Assembly: GCA_027627225.1 (NCBI GenBank)
Contig: CM051032.1
Span: forward strand, 66,867,045-66,931,044
Length of the DNA stretch: 64,000 nt
Origin: Congeria kusceri
Taxonomy: Eukaryota > Mollusca > Bivalvia > Myida > Dreissenidae
Reading direction: 5' to 3'
Shown here: piece after piece, positions 36,401-47,870 of the stretch
Layout: each line of letters starts with the position of its first letter
How positions within the stretch are numbered: the first letter of the stretch is position 1
The notes under the pieces: model-generated
The model's database searches: none
What the model was told of the DNA's origin: nothing
The model's input: only the letters and a program-made list of their open reading frames with translations
Program-made: the position numbers and the translations under genes

Positions 36401-37655
36401 CCCATCAAATACAGGAATTTTCCAATTTAAAATCTTGCGATTGGGAACATTTTAGAAAGGAACTTAATAAATGAATAACTGAAACAAGGGTTATAATGGT
36501 ATAGTTTGGTTAATGGTGTTTATGTAAATAAACAATACAAGTTATTCCATGATTTACAACCTGAATTCTTATTCCCAATGTATAAAGATGTTGTCACTTC
36601 TGATTTGGGTATTTTTTCATTCCATTTGGGAAAAAATGAACCGTATTTGGCATGGGGATAGAGTCCTTTGAATGTTCCCTATGTTATACAGAAACAATAA
36701 ATGTGGTAGAATAAACACATGTTTTGTTTGAACATTACTTCTGAGATTTTGCATCAACTGATTTTGGTCTGAAATATGTTTTGCAATATTTTAATTCTTC
36801 GGCTTTAATACTTTATTTCCTTTTAATTATATAACTTGGTTAATTTATTTATGCTATTTGATTGCAGGTAATTTATTTATGCTATTTGATTGCAGGTAGA
36901 GAACCTTGAAAGAAAGATGGCAGGAATGCAATATTTCCAACCACTAGCCAGGATTTGCCCAGCAGCAGTTGAAGACCCATGCAGTTCCTCCTCTGTCAGA
37001 CCTGCACTACTACCAGTGACAACAAATCAGTCCACCATTGTAAGTTTCTTAAAAAAAGACACATGAAATAATTAAAATAAATAAATAAATAAATCCAAAA
37101 AAACATAAATAGAATGACTAACTTAATCTCAATTAATATAAATGTTTTATACTGCATTTTACATCATTAATTCTCTAATATGCAGCACTCAAAAAGTAAA
37201 AGTTTTAATTATGAATTTCAGGACACGATCAAGGGAGCAATCTGCAATGAAGACAGGGAGGCAAAGGCATTGCAGAGGGCTATGCGGGCTGTCTTCACCC
37301 CACAGCAGCTTGTCGGTTGCTCCATGAAAGGAGCTGCAACTTCCAAACATGGGGCTGCACGACCTGGGCTCCCAAAGACTGAAAGTCAGGCCATAGTTGG
37401 TATGTTAATGGTTATTAAAATGAATAAATATGCTACAAGTATGCTGATTCTTTAATAACAAAATAAAATTTGAAACAGCAAAACAGGTGTATAATGGCAG
37501 TGTAATGCAACAAACGGGTTTAAAACTGATGTTTGCAAAATTAAAAGCGCGTTTCATACGTTTCATTTGAAACTTAAAATTTTTCAGAGTTGGTGTCGAA
37601 AAAATTCGACACCCGTGGCGGAGACGGAGAGGAAGATGCGGGCTGCCCTCCGTAG
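33492..37655 (+). CDS. BEN-domain protein with Gln/Pro-rich repeat region, nine exons
   Basis: Exons joined from GT-AG signals with matching phase: 33492-33651, 34015-34071, 34315-34407, 34940-35035, 35489-36087, 36250-36348, 36896-37039, 37222-37399 and 37588-37655; about 500 residues. The N-terminus (MFAILFWEDSTFSVVAL...) leads to a basic KRQRKRR nuclear-localisation patch in exon 4. Exon 5 is a VQIQTQP-type repeat of 21-bp coding units. Exon 6 has CHSCC and a short coiled-coil (VQRLEATIADLQLK). Exon 8 carries the BEN signature: ALQRAMRAVFTPQQLVGCSM, then a GxxxxKHGxxxPGLP stretch and ESQAIV. BEN domains bind DNA and recruit repressors or chromatin factors, so a nuclear regulatory role is inferred. 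In frame, exon 9 ends after ELVSKKFDT and 13 more residues at 37653; a +1 frame looks more like a BEN C-terminus (see findings). Confidence 0.75.
34430..34620. repeat. Dispersed molluscan-type repeat in intron 3
   Basis: Begins TTTATGCCCCCACTTTCAGA with a G run and CATATAG. It contains an inverted pair, TGCACAAGTTCACTATTCAT against ATGTGAACTTGTGCACC. This resembles the 'GCCCCC...GGGGGCATATAG' repeats seen widely in molluscs. Confidence 0.45.
35575..35955 (+). repeat. Coding minisatellite (21 bp) in BEN-gene exon 5
   Basis: Tandem units of CAGACACAGCCAGTCCAGAT + A encode repeated PVQIQTQ, with 12-bp-type shortened units (PVQTQ) in between. The period is a multiple of 3, so the gene's frame is kept. 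The other frames are also open, which creates spurious overlapping reading frames on both strands. Confidence 0.85.
36840..36895 (+). promoter_or_regulatory. Duplicated 3' splice site before BEN-gene exon 7
   Basis: TAATTTATTTATGCTATTTG followed by ATTGCAG occurs twice in tandem with a 28-bp period, ending at 36867 and 36895. Only the second acceptor keeps the frame (GTAGAGAACC = VEN...). The first would add 28 bases and shift it. Confidence 0.8.
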
Positions 37656-37967
37656 ACTGCGGTACATGATGAGGGGTGTGGACGTGTAGGAGCAGCGTTT
37701 GTGTTTTTGTGGGACTGTATCTGCCCTTTTTTAACTTATAGATTAATATTATCTGATTTATATGGTGAGTGTATGTGTTATTTATATTATGAGTGCATGT
37801 GTATGTGTTATTTATAATATGAGTGCATGTGTGTAAGTCAAATGTTACTAGTACCATGATATTGTGTTTCAGCTTTACTATTAATTTCATTTTACTTTAA
37901 CTAGTCCTGACAATAATCCTTGTGTAAGTTTCAGTGTGCTGACATTTATTAAACTAGTGTTTTTGTA

Positions 37968-37973
37968 AATAAA
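37968..37973 (+). terminator. AATAAA polyadenylation signal of the BEN gene
   Basis: AATAAA about 310 bp after the in-frame stop and 280 bp after the +1-frame stop, in AT-rich downstream sequence. Confidence 0.55.
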
Positions 37974-38044
37974 AGTTTAAAGTTTACAATCTGGGCATTA
38001 TTTTATATATACAATTATATTATTAGATATATATCCATCTTTTT

Positions 38045-38430
38045 TTTTTCATTTTGCTTTGCTGTCAAAAGCGCACTTTTGACTCACTTAAATGCACACT
38101 TTTGTTACAGTGAAAAGCGCGCGTTTAACACACATAAACGTACTAGTTAACGCACATAAAAGCGCACTTTTAACTCACATAAAAGTGCACTTCTGATACA
38201 TTGAAAGGCGCACTTTTTACTCACGTAAAAGCACACATTTATTGCACATAAAAGCGCACTTTTGACACAGTCAAAAGCGCACTTCTGAAACAGCGAAAAG
38301 CACATAAAAGCGCGCTTTAACACACATTAAAGCGCACTTTTGACACACATAAAAAACATACTTATGACGCAGTTAAAACACACTTAAAACGCACATTTAA
38401 GCACACATTTAATAAACAAAAACTCAAATA
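38045..38430. repeat. Degenerate short repeats, AAAAGCGCACTTTT type
   Basis: About 20-25-bp degenerate units built on GCGCACTTTTGACACACATA. They resemble the AATACACTT/TGCACTT units inside the macrosatellite junction MITE and lie directly before a related arm at 38499. Confidence 0.65.
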
Positions 38431-38498
38431 AACGAAAGAGTGGGTTTTTTTGTTAAGAAAAAAATCAGTTGGTAAGAAAAAAACGCACTTTAACGCAG

Positions 38499-38577
38499 TG
38501 CCAATACCGCCACGTTTAACATGCGCAAAACGTAAGCAAAACATACGCTTAACAAACTTTTTTGAGAAGGGCGGGCA
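38499..38577. mobile_element. Diverged end of the junction-MITE family
   Basis: GTGCCAATACCGCCACGTTT...AACTTTTTTGAGAAGGGCGGG parallels GTGCCAATACCGCAGCGTT...CTTTTTCGAGAAGGGTGGG at macrosatellite bases 171-222. I did not find the inverted left partner nearby. Confidence 0.6.
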
Positions 38578-38870
38578 ACAGTTCAAAATGTTGCCCATGA
38601 TACTGAAGGAAACAATTTGACTGTTCCAAAATGACAATGAAATATCTGTTTCATTACCTTCTTCTAATAATTGATAAAACAACAACATTGAATTGTTGTA
38701 TTTTCCATAAAAACTTAATGATAGCTGTGACTCACAACTACAAAATAGAACAATCATTATCCTGGGTCCTAGCTGCTTGTAACAGTCAGTAGCAGTCAGT
38801 GTTACTATAAAGTTACATTGCGCAAGTTCTGCACAGGTTTCTCCCATTTGAATAATGATGAGGGCAACAT
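38578..38870. other. No recognised feature
   Basis: Single-copy-looking sequence between the repeat block and the long-TIR element. A minus-strand open frame (38362-38919) crosses into the repeats and shows no domain. Confidence 0.5.
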
Positions 38871-41800
38871 CACACCGTAGTACCGGCTCCTTATCAGCGA
38901 ATGCACCACTTTCCAGCAAAGACGAAAAAGGAGAGACGGTGGGTTTGTATATATTGGTTTTTATACGTTTTTGCTTTGATTTTCTAAAAAATAATATTAT
39001 ATAAAGATGTCAGAAGCAATAAAGAGTCATCACAGAAAATATAAAGTTACAGAACCTTATATTTTCCAAGAAAAGGCAAGTTAAAATCGAACATTATGTG
39101 TTTTCGATGTATTTTGTCAAGTTTATATAGTTTTGTCGCCGCAAATAGCTTATTTTGCAAAAATCTAAATCGACAGACTTTTTGCGCATTGTTCCACTAG
39201 TAACCACACCAATTTTCAGAATTGTTCATTGTTTTATATTAGAGATATAACGTCCTGAAGTGATGGGGTGTACAAACAATGGCACCAGTTATCAGCGATT
39301 TCATGTTTTTACCGGCACCAGTGATCAGCGAAATTTCATGTAGTTACAAATTTATCATTAATTATTCATTTAGACACATCACACATCTATTGTTTATCAT
39401 ATTCCACCCTAGAGGCAAGTGTGCTCGTCCGTACGTGCGCCTCTACATGCAGTCATCAAATGCCTACACAAGTGTAGGCATTTGATATTTCGTATAACAG
39501 ACACATCTATTGGCATTATCAAATCCATTACGGACGGCTTTCAAACATACATATCGAGTATCGGTATGGTATGGTGTGGTAAATAGTGAAACAATGCGCA
39601 AAAAGTCTGTCGATTTAGATTTTTGCAAAATAAGCTATTTGCGGCGATAAAACTACAGTACAGCTCGTAACCATTTGTCAAATCCCGCGTTGCCACCGCG
39701 GACAAACGCGCTGTAACGCGAACAATTGTGGCGATGATTTTTTAGAGCGCGGTCAAATCGCGGTGAGTCATCATGGTCCCAGAAAACGCCGCGGACACTG
39801 ACTCCATAAGAAATTGCCGTGGACCGCGTTGGACATTCGCGGTTGGCCGCGGTGGACGTTCGCGGTGAGCCACGGCGATTTATTGTCTACATCCGAGTAC
39901 AGCTACATGTAAATTAAAGCTCAAAACTTAAAAAAAATCAATTACAAAGCACATGCCAGCATACTTTACACACTATAAACATCTGTGAAAATTATATGAA
40001 TTTATATAAACGACGTTGCTGTGTAAGCATCTTACCTTTGTCAGTTTAACATATATATTCCATCTTATTTAATCCACCAATAATGGCACCGTGCAATATA
40101 AATTTGCGATATCAGAATACTGAACATTTACATAAATCACCACATAAAATTTAGTAACGTTCATGAACTAAATGAGTAATGCAGTGAACGGGAATCGGCG
40201 ACAGTTCAAAGGTCCTTGATGCCGTACCTAATAGCGTTTATTAGGGGCTTCAAATTCATAATCAGGGAGTTTAAATGGTGACCATGTCGTGTCAAATTAA
40301 AATGTACACGAATATCTCTCACAAAACCACATACGTCCAAAAACATATTGTTGTTTAATTTTAAACAAACTGCTTCAAATACTACTTCTATACAGGGTAT
40401 TTACATCCGTATTAACATCTGCACCTGTTTAAAAATAATATTTTAACGCATTGTCGTTTTTGTGTTGTTGTTGATTCTTGCAAGATACGACATGTGTACT
40501 AGGTAAAATTCCTATTAACTGAAAATATACATAGTCATTTTGCTAATGTTAACTTTTTAAATTGCATGAATAAGTTTGAGATAGCATGTATTATTCAATA
40601 TATTTTTATTCCAATAAATTTGTATTGTCGCTGCTTTATGATTAAGTAATTATTTACACATTATATATTTATAGATATGTGTGAACACTATTGGCTTGGC
40701 TTGGTAATCTTAGCAATTGTTCTATTCGCAATTAACGTGACGTGTGTAATCATTTTAAGTGCAAACACAATGGATACTAGTTATTTGTCTAAAGAGGGGG
40801 TCATAAAAATACCATAGCCACCAACCGCCAGGATTTTGTCATAGTGCCGTTAGAACAATACCACTAATCTGATGCAATTGCGTAATGCATTGAACGATAA
40901 AGATCTACATGTACATGCCGAGACTGTCACCATGAAATTTACAACTTTCGAATAAAGATGGTTCATAGAGAGTTATTATAGTACACATTAATTTTCAGTG
41001 TTTTTAAAGAATTTTAAACTTAAATACAACACCAAAACTTGAATGATGAAAGACATCATCGTAAGCAATTGTAATTTAGTTTATTTAAATGAAAAATATA
41101 TTATTATTATTATTATTCATTTTTTTACATTATAGTTCAAGGTTACTAGTATAAAGAAGCTACATCAAGCCCCATAGAATATTTAGCATATTTAAATATT
41201 CAAAAGCTTTCACTAAATACATCGATTGATCCTAAAATACACATTTAAGGATAATAACTAGGACCTTAGGCATATGAGGTTTTATGAAGAAGAAAGCCAT
41301 TTTACTGACACAAACAAAAACAATCACACAACAGATTTAAGCTAACACTGTTCAAGCCAACTACCAGTACAGAGTAACACAATAAAGAACTATTATTGTC
41401 AATTAAATTTTGAATGATTTCAATTTTTATTCGTACAATTTTTAATCACCGCACAGAAGCTTTAGCAAATTGAGTGTTTAGAAATTAAGGGATTATGGAC
41501 ATTATATAGACATACAAGGGGGCGAGCATTTCATGAGTGACACAAGTAACAAATACATCGCAAATTGTCACTTCTAAATTTTGGGGAATAGAGACCATAT
41601 GTTATCTGGACACCATGCCCCATAGTCCTGTGGAACCTGTCATGTTCGCAATATACTCGCAAACAATATATATGTGTAAAGGTGTTAAAAGGAGCCTACT
41701 GACGTGTCAAAAGGGTTTCAAGGTAAACAAAGCATGCATTATCGGAGGATGTAAAAACAAGGTCACCCAGTGTCCAAATATGGCAAATACATTTATGAAA

Positions 41801-42791
41801 AGTCGATTCCTACGATTTTTAAGACAATAACTATTATTATAGAAGTATTCATATATAATAAAAATAAAGTTGTGTTATCATGTTTCTGAGTGTACCTCTA
41901 AAAATCACTCCCTTCGTTGCATATTCAGTGACCTACAGTAGTGTTTTTAAATACACTATCGTCTAATACTTTTTTTTTAAATTTCCCTTTAATCTAATTT
42001 CAATGATCAATAATTAACAGCTATTTGTTTATGTTTTTTAATTATAACTCTAAATATATGACGTTTTAAAACAAGAAAAAAAAGTGTGGTAAATACTTAT
42101 GAAACTGGAGCGAATCTTTATGTGGCAAATCGTTACTGAATTTTTTAACAATTTTGAAACAAGATACAAATATATATTTTCTGGAATTTGGCTAAATGAA
42201 GTTTATAATTATATAAATAATCTATTAAATGTAAATTTAGGGACAATTTTACTTGTAAATACATGTATGTAAAATATTATTTCTTAATATCTGGTTTTAG
42301 ATTAAGTAGATAACGTTGCGGTGTTACGCCGCGAAACGTCACCGCAGATCACGCCGGAAGACACCGCGGATCACAACGGAAGACCGCCTGCTGTGTTTTT
42401 AATGGGGATGTTTACGGCCGCGGTTGCCCAACATGACGACCACCACGGACCGCCGCGGGACGCGGCGTTCTTGCACAAAATCGCAATCACAGTGGCCGCG
42501 CGGAAATTGTATAATGGCTACGAGTTGTACTGTATATAAACTTCACAAAATACATCGAAAACACATAATGTTTGATTTTAACTCGCCTTTTCTTGGAAAA
42601 TATAAGGTTCTGTAATTTTATATATTCTGTGATGACTCTTTATTGCTTCTGACATCTTTATATAATATTATTTTTTTTTAAATCAAAGCAAAAACGTATA
42701 AAAACCAATATATACTAACCCACCGTCTCTCCGTTTTCGTCTTCGCTGGAAAGTGGTGCATTCGCTGATAAGGAGCCGGTACTACGGTGTG
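38871..42791. mobile_element. 3.9-kb element with long terminal inverted repeats
   Basis: The left arm 38871-39128 (starts CACACCGTAGTACCGGCTCC) pairs with 42533-42791 (ends GGAGCCGGTACTACGGTGTG) with few mismatches by eye. The pairing resumes at left 39652 (CTACAGTACAGCTCGTAACC) with the reverse complement of about 42500-42532, so the left arm was split by a nested insertion. The inner ends of both arms are CpG-rich (39680-39890 and 42310-42500) in otherwise AT-rich DNA. The centre (39890-42300) is AT-rich with no recognisable transposase. It looks like a foldback-type or non-autonomous DNA transposon. Confidence 0.78.
39131..39654. mobile_element. Nested palindromic element inside the left TIR
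   Basis: Left end TTTTGTCGCCGCAAATAGCT...TTTTTGCGCATTGTT is inverted at the right end: AACAATGCGCAAAAAGTCTG...CTATTTGCGGCGATAAAA. TIR about 63 bp. Its interior has a short duplication (GGCACCAGTTATCAGCGATT / GGCACCAGTGATCAGCGA) and a small hairpin, CCTACACAAGTGTAGG. Confidence 0.8.
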
Positions 42792-43267
42792 AACATAACG
42801 AAACAAAACCATGAAACATCACAAAATGTTGCCTGTTGGGAGGAGCATGTTTTAACAAAGTGGTAAACATTTAAACACGCTTAATTATCATTTATATAGT
42901 AAAGTTGGTACTAATATCCATTGTTTCCTTTCATGCATTTGCAACTTCTCACATAATTTTTGCATCCTTTCAGGAATAAAACTCCATTTGCTTTAGTGAC
43001 TAATATTACACATTATCAGACACTCACATGTTAAATATGTGAACCAAATTTGAGTTGTTGGCAACTTGGAGATTTTCAGAAAAGTTGTTAGAAAGTTGTT
43101 GTTAATAAATATTTAACATACCACACAAACTGTCTCATTTTTCAAATAATAAATCATTTGGCCCAAATTTATAAAAACTTTCTTAAGTTATTCCTAACTT
43201 AAGTTGAAGATTATAATTACTGTTTGAAACACAATGTTTTGGAACATGTGCATGTGACACATATTTT
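42792..43267. other. No recognised feature
   Basis: AT-rich. A weak TTCTTAAGTT...AACTTAAGTT inverted pair near 43180-43205 resembles the inside of the TTCACAAAGC MITEs but lacks their ends. Confidence 0.5.
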
Positions 43268-43505
43268 ATATATTTTCGCGTCGTTGGAAAACTGGACTTA
43301 ATGCATGTGCGTAAAGTGTCGTCCCGGATTAGCCTGTGCACTTTCCGCTTTTATGGTATTTTCTGTTTCAATGAAGTGTCTTCTAACCATAAATCCACTT
43401 TAGGCGGAAAGTGTCATCCCGGATTAGCCTGTGCGGACTGCACAGGCTAATCCGGGATGACACTTTACGCACATGCATTAAGTCCGGTTTTCCCACGATG
43501 CACCA
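43268..43505. mobile_element. MITE-A copy
   Basis: Ends CGCGTCGTTGGAAAACTGGA and TCCGGTTTTCCCACGATG are inverted partners. It contains the perfect hairpin GCCTGTGCGGACTGCACAGG near 43428. Confidence 0.87.
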
Positions 43506-44260
43506 CATATTCATACTCTTGGACTTATATTGCAATTTATGTGTCAACATCTTCAAATTATGCATTTCTTGTTGAGAAAATCCATTATACAATTTCAGAA
43601 ATTTTACATTTTTCGTAATTTTGGACTAAGATTCTTAATAAATACCAGCCAAGATATGTTTATTTAAAGAAAGAGGATATCTGTTGGTTTCAATAGAATA
43701 TCGATTTTAGTTCACAGTGATCATATTAATTTATAATTTCACAAGTGGTGCAGCCATGAAAAGAAATATTTTTTACGATCACGAATGAATCAGAAATGGA
43801 TAGTCTATCGAAACCAACACATTTTCTTTTTATTTTATGCTAAAAAATGTGTTATTTGGGTATTTTCCGACTTCCTGGTGAAAAAGTTTCATTATCAAAT
43901 TAGTAATTTTCACTATTTTAAAACAGTGAATTACCAATTTTATTTCACTGATATTTCCCTATAAACCACTGGAAAGCATAAAATAACAATTGTTCATTCA
44001 CTCAAAAACTGTATTTTATGATAGGTAGCTGCAGCTTTCTTACTTCAGTTGGAAATAGTCATAGGATATGTAAATAAAAACTGAACAACTTAGAAATTCA
44101 CACAAAGGCTTATGCAGGCTGAAAACATTAGGGGGCCTTCCAAATAACCTGAATGTATTATTTATGCCCTTATCGCAGATGGCCGGTTCTATTGGTTTGC
44201 AAATGTTGGTTGGTCGATCAGTCAGTAAACCACATTCTTTTCCTGTCTTTGAGTCCAACA
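43506..44260. other. No recognised feature
   Basis: AT-rich sequence without a credible ORF or clear repeat. Confidence 0.5.
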
Positions 44261-45440
44261 GTTTTTATCTTCACCAAACTTGATTAAAATCTTTGATGGA
44301 CATAATGTCTCGGCTTAGTTTGATTTTCATCCAAATCACCCCAGACACTTCGTAGTTATGGCCCTTGAATTTTCTTAAATGGGCCTTTATAGCCTTTTTC
44401 TCTCTCTAAGTTCAAGAATTTCTTCCGATCTTCTCCAAACTTGATGACAAATTTGTGAGCCTAATATCTCCGCCAATTTTGATAACTCACAACCTATGGA
44501 CCGCATTGAGAACCATATGAGGCTTGTCGTGGGAACCCCGGGCTTAATGCATATGCTTAAAGTGTCGCCCCGGATTAGCCTGTGCAGTCTGCACAGGCTT
44601 ATTCAGGACGGCACTTTCCGCTTTTATGGTGTTTTCTGTTTCAAGGAATTCTCTTTTGAACATAAATCCACTGTAGGTGGAAAGTGCCGTCCCAGATCAG
44701 CCTGTGCAGTCCGATTTTCCCACTTCACGCCTCATATGATTTATTTGTCCTTTCTTAATTGCAACTCACCAATTCTCAACTGAACACAATTTACAACATG
44801 AAAAAAACAATAAGGGCACAAAACCTAAACATAATGAGGGCCCTGCAAATTTTTTGCAGGTCCCCTTTAATGTTTTTCCTTCATAACTTCAAAAGCGTTG
44901 AAGCTATTAACTTGAAACTTTGTAGGTGGATAGATCTCATTGGGGAGAAGTGCAGTGCACAAGAACTATTACTCTGCTTTTCATAATTCTGGAGTTATTG
45001 CCCTTTGTTAATTTTTCATACTTCATTTTTTTGCCCAGAGCATAAATCTTAGATTATAAAAGGTATTAACTTGAAACTTCATAGCCGGATGGATCTTATT
45101 AAGGTGAAGTGCAGTGAACTTCATTTTTGGAATGGAATATATAGTTTTCATTGTTGAGAGTAACATGTAGTTGTGTGTACCATTGGGGATTTAAATGTTT
45201 CTTCTCCATTCGCAAGTTATGACCCTCTGATTATTTCTCCTCTATGGAATATATAGGGAACATTCCTTGTGAACGCAACTCCTCCTACAGTATCCAACGG
45301 ATTTTCTTGAAACTTGTCTTCATTTTTTATGATAATGTGTTGTTGTGCGTAACAACGGGAATTAAAAATTTTCTCCTCCATTAAGAAGTTATGGCCCTTT
45401 GATTATTTTTCCAAACTGGCTGGCGCCCACTTTCAAATGC
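44261..45440. repeat. Dispersed molluscan 'gttatggcccttt' repeats
   Basis: Imperfect repeats with the phrases AGTTATGGCCCTT, TTGAAACTTTGTAGGTGGAT and ACTTGAAACTTCATAGC, in two or three blocks. A MITE-A copy is inserted at 44518. No coding potential. Confidence 0.45.
44518..44734. mobile_element. MITE-A copy, right arm shortened
   Basis: Starts TGAGGCTTGTCGTGGGAACC; ends GTCCGATTTTCCCACTTCAC + GCCTCA. The right hairpin arm and GCATTAAGCC are deleted. It is flanked by ATA on the left and TAT on the right, giving ATATGAGGC and GCCTCATAT at the ends. Confidence 0.85.
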
Positions 45441-46903
45441 GCTATCATTCGGTTCCTTTTGTCATTTCTGTGACAAAGCTGTAGTTAATACTGGGGCCAC
45501 CACCTTAGAATGATTTATGCAAAGTGTTGGGGGTTTGCACCAGTTTAAAGGTTCAATGAGCTGTTATACTTGGCTCAGAATAGATAATAATTTATTATGC
45601 CACTAGTGCACATTTACGTTGAAGGTGATGACCCATTATTTTTAAGCGTTATTATACCTCTGACTGATAACACAAATTAACTCCTCCCACTTTCTGTAAT
45701 ATCATGTCACTGACTGATAACACCGTTTAGCACCGCCCACAGTAACGCATATCATGCTACTGTGGCACGTGCAATGATTCTTTAGTCCCGCCCACTTCTA
45801 GGAACTACTTTTTGTAGGAATGGAATGTCAACTATGTCGTTAAAATGTACACAAAGAATATATCTATACAGTGATAACATTTTAATTCACAAAAATAATA
45901 TTATAATTTACTGGAACAAAAGATTCAAACATTATTCAATTTACAAGAATTAAGTTATTACGACAAATAAGCATTATGCAAAAACAGTAAGTCTTCAGCA
46001 TGGAAAACCTGTAGATAAAATCTTCAAAAGCTGATATTTTTAAAAGCTGGAAAATTACAATCAGATATCACAAAAGTTTAAATTCATGAAAGAACTGGAT
46101 GACATTTTGTGCCTGTTGATTTTATCTATACAGAAAAAATAGCGAAGAATATGAAACGAAATCACTCAGACCATACATTTTAATTTCAATTGAAAGGGAC
46201 TGCAAAGTAGCTAATGATTAATCACTACCTATACACAATTACATAGGTTCAGGGAAACCATTGTAAGTTATAGTGCAGTGTAAGTGTAAGTCTTATAAAG
46301 GAACAAATTACTAAAATCATGTTTTTGTGTCACTTAAATACAAATGCACTGTTTTAGAAAAATGCTATTATGAACAGTTATTTTAAACAGACAACTGAAT
46401 TTAAATGTTCTAATCATACAAAATCAAACAATCTAGCCAGGTAACAATCTAACAATAATTTTTGTTATCAAAGGTAAAAGTAAAAAAAAAACATGATTTA
46501 AGAATTTTTGGTCAATTCAACAAAAATAAACTCTTACTTTTCATCAGAAATTCAAATACATCTAGGTTGATTCACAACATATCAATCTACTTCTAAATGA
46601 AATGTAAAGTTAAAGAAAAACATGTGTCATTAAAAATTAAAAACAATAGGTTTAAGTAAAATAAAATGCAGAGAAGTGAATGTGTTTTAAATAACTTCAG
46701 TCCAACATGAAAGAGGGGAATAAATGAGGAAAAGAAACTAACGGAAAGGATGCACAACCAATAGAAGAACATGGAATTGAACAAATATACATGATGGTCA
46801 ACAAGAAATTTTTCAATTTACAGTAAAAACAACTAATTAAATGCAGTTTGAAACTCATAGACAAGATAATCTGCCTTTTGACACAGTAACACATGTCCAC
46901 TAG
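45441..46903. other. No recognised gene; possible 3' UTR of the minus-strand gene
   Basis: AT-rich. Two TGACTGATAACAC phrases near 45660 and 45710 form a local repeat. If the exon ending at 46911 is real, its 3' UTR would lie here. Confidence 0.4.
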
Positions 46904-46910
46904 AAAGAGT

Positions 46911-47274
46911 CTAACGTGTCACATAAATAATTGTACTGTTGGAACAACTTTCACATGTCAATTCTTTGCTTTCACTGGATGTCAACCTGAAAATATTAAA
47001 GAAAGTCAGTCATTTTTTAAAATAACTAACAATAACATGAACAAAACAACATATGTGTATACATGATTTAATTAATTATATAAATATTAAAATATTTGGC
47101 TCTAAAAATTAATGTTTATTGAATAAGCAAGTCCAACTCAAAGGATAATGTGCCCTCAGTCTCAAGCCGGTATTACCAGGACACTCACCAATTGCTGACC
47201 AGGAAGTACAGAAACTTCATGGTACCCATCGTTGTCCCATGAATATTTTGCAACTCAGCCTCAACACACCATGC
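46911..47274 (-). CDS. Last two exons of an unrecognised minus-strand gene
   Basis: The upstream exon ends at 47189 with a consensus donor (AATTG|GTGAGT). The terminal exon 46986-46911 follows a TTTTCAG acceptor and ends in TAG at 46911. The phase matches across the 202-bp intron (TG|G = W). The joined frame reads AWCVEAELQNIHG..., MKFLYFLVSNW, then LTSSESKELTCESCSNS...VTR. The 5' limit is unknown: an in-frame TGA lies just above 47280, so an acceptor must lie nearer or this is a decayed copy. An AATAAA on the same strand at 47120-47115 inside the intron could end an alternative transcript. I do not recognise the family. Confidence 0.4.
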
Positions 47275-47870
47275 GAGCCCACATCACAATCACAGCAAGC
47301 TGCATCTTTAAATCCTTGCAATTGCATTTCCCACCCACTTTGACATCAAACGTGGGGGATAGTTTTTCAGAGCAATCGTCAATATCTCAATTTTGAACGC
47401 ATTATGCACTGATGGAAATGTTGATTAACGACTCATTTGCTTATAGATCCACTGATTTGTTTCACTTTTAAATCTGCTGTTGTTGTTTTTTGTGTTGTAC
47501 GTTGTTGAATGTTCACATAAAACACAAAAACTTTTGAAAAGTCGTTCATGTCACCTGCAGTAAACTTCTTGTGTGTGTTAATAGATACAATGAGGTAAAT
47601 CTATTTGTATTGTGGTCAATGTTACAAGGAGTAACAATTTCTCGCTTCACATTTTTGTTTATTGATTAAATGTGTGTAAAAATGTTATTATTGATGATTT
47701 TATATAGAACTATTTTTCATGCGTAACTATGCATCAATGCAAGTAGACGTCAACTGGCTGTCTCATTTGCATATTGTGTTGTACTGTAAATTACTCAATG
47801 TTTGCAATTATTTGTTTATTTAATTTTGTATTATGAAAACAACATTTGCAAAAAAAGTGGCATAATAAAT

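Noticed and set aside
37405..37890. 161-codon minus-strand frame
   Set aside because: Antisense to the BEN-gene last exon and 3' UTR, driven by TGTGTATGTGTT-type low-complexity sequence.
41537..41830. 97-codon frame inside the 3.9-kb TIR element, with a few cysteines
   Set aside because: It starts at a non-ATG codon and shows no transposase or zinc-binding pattern that I can name, so I did not call it the element's gene.
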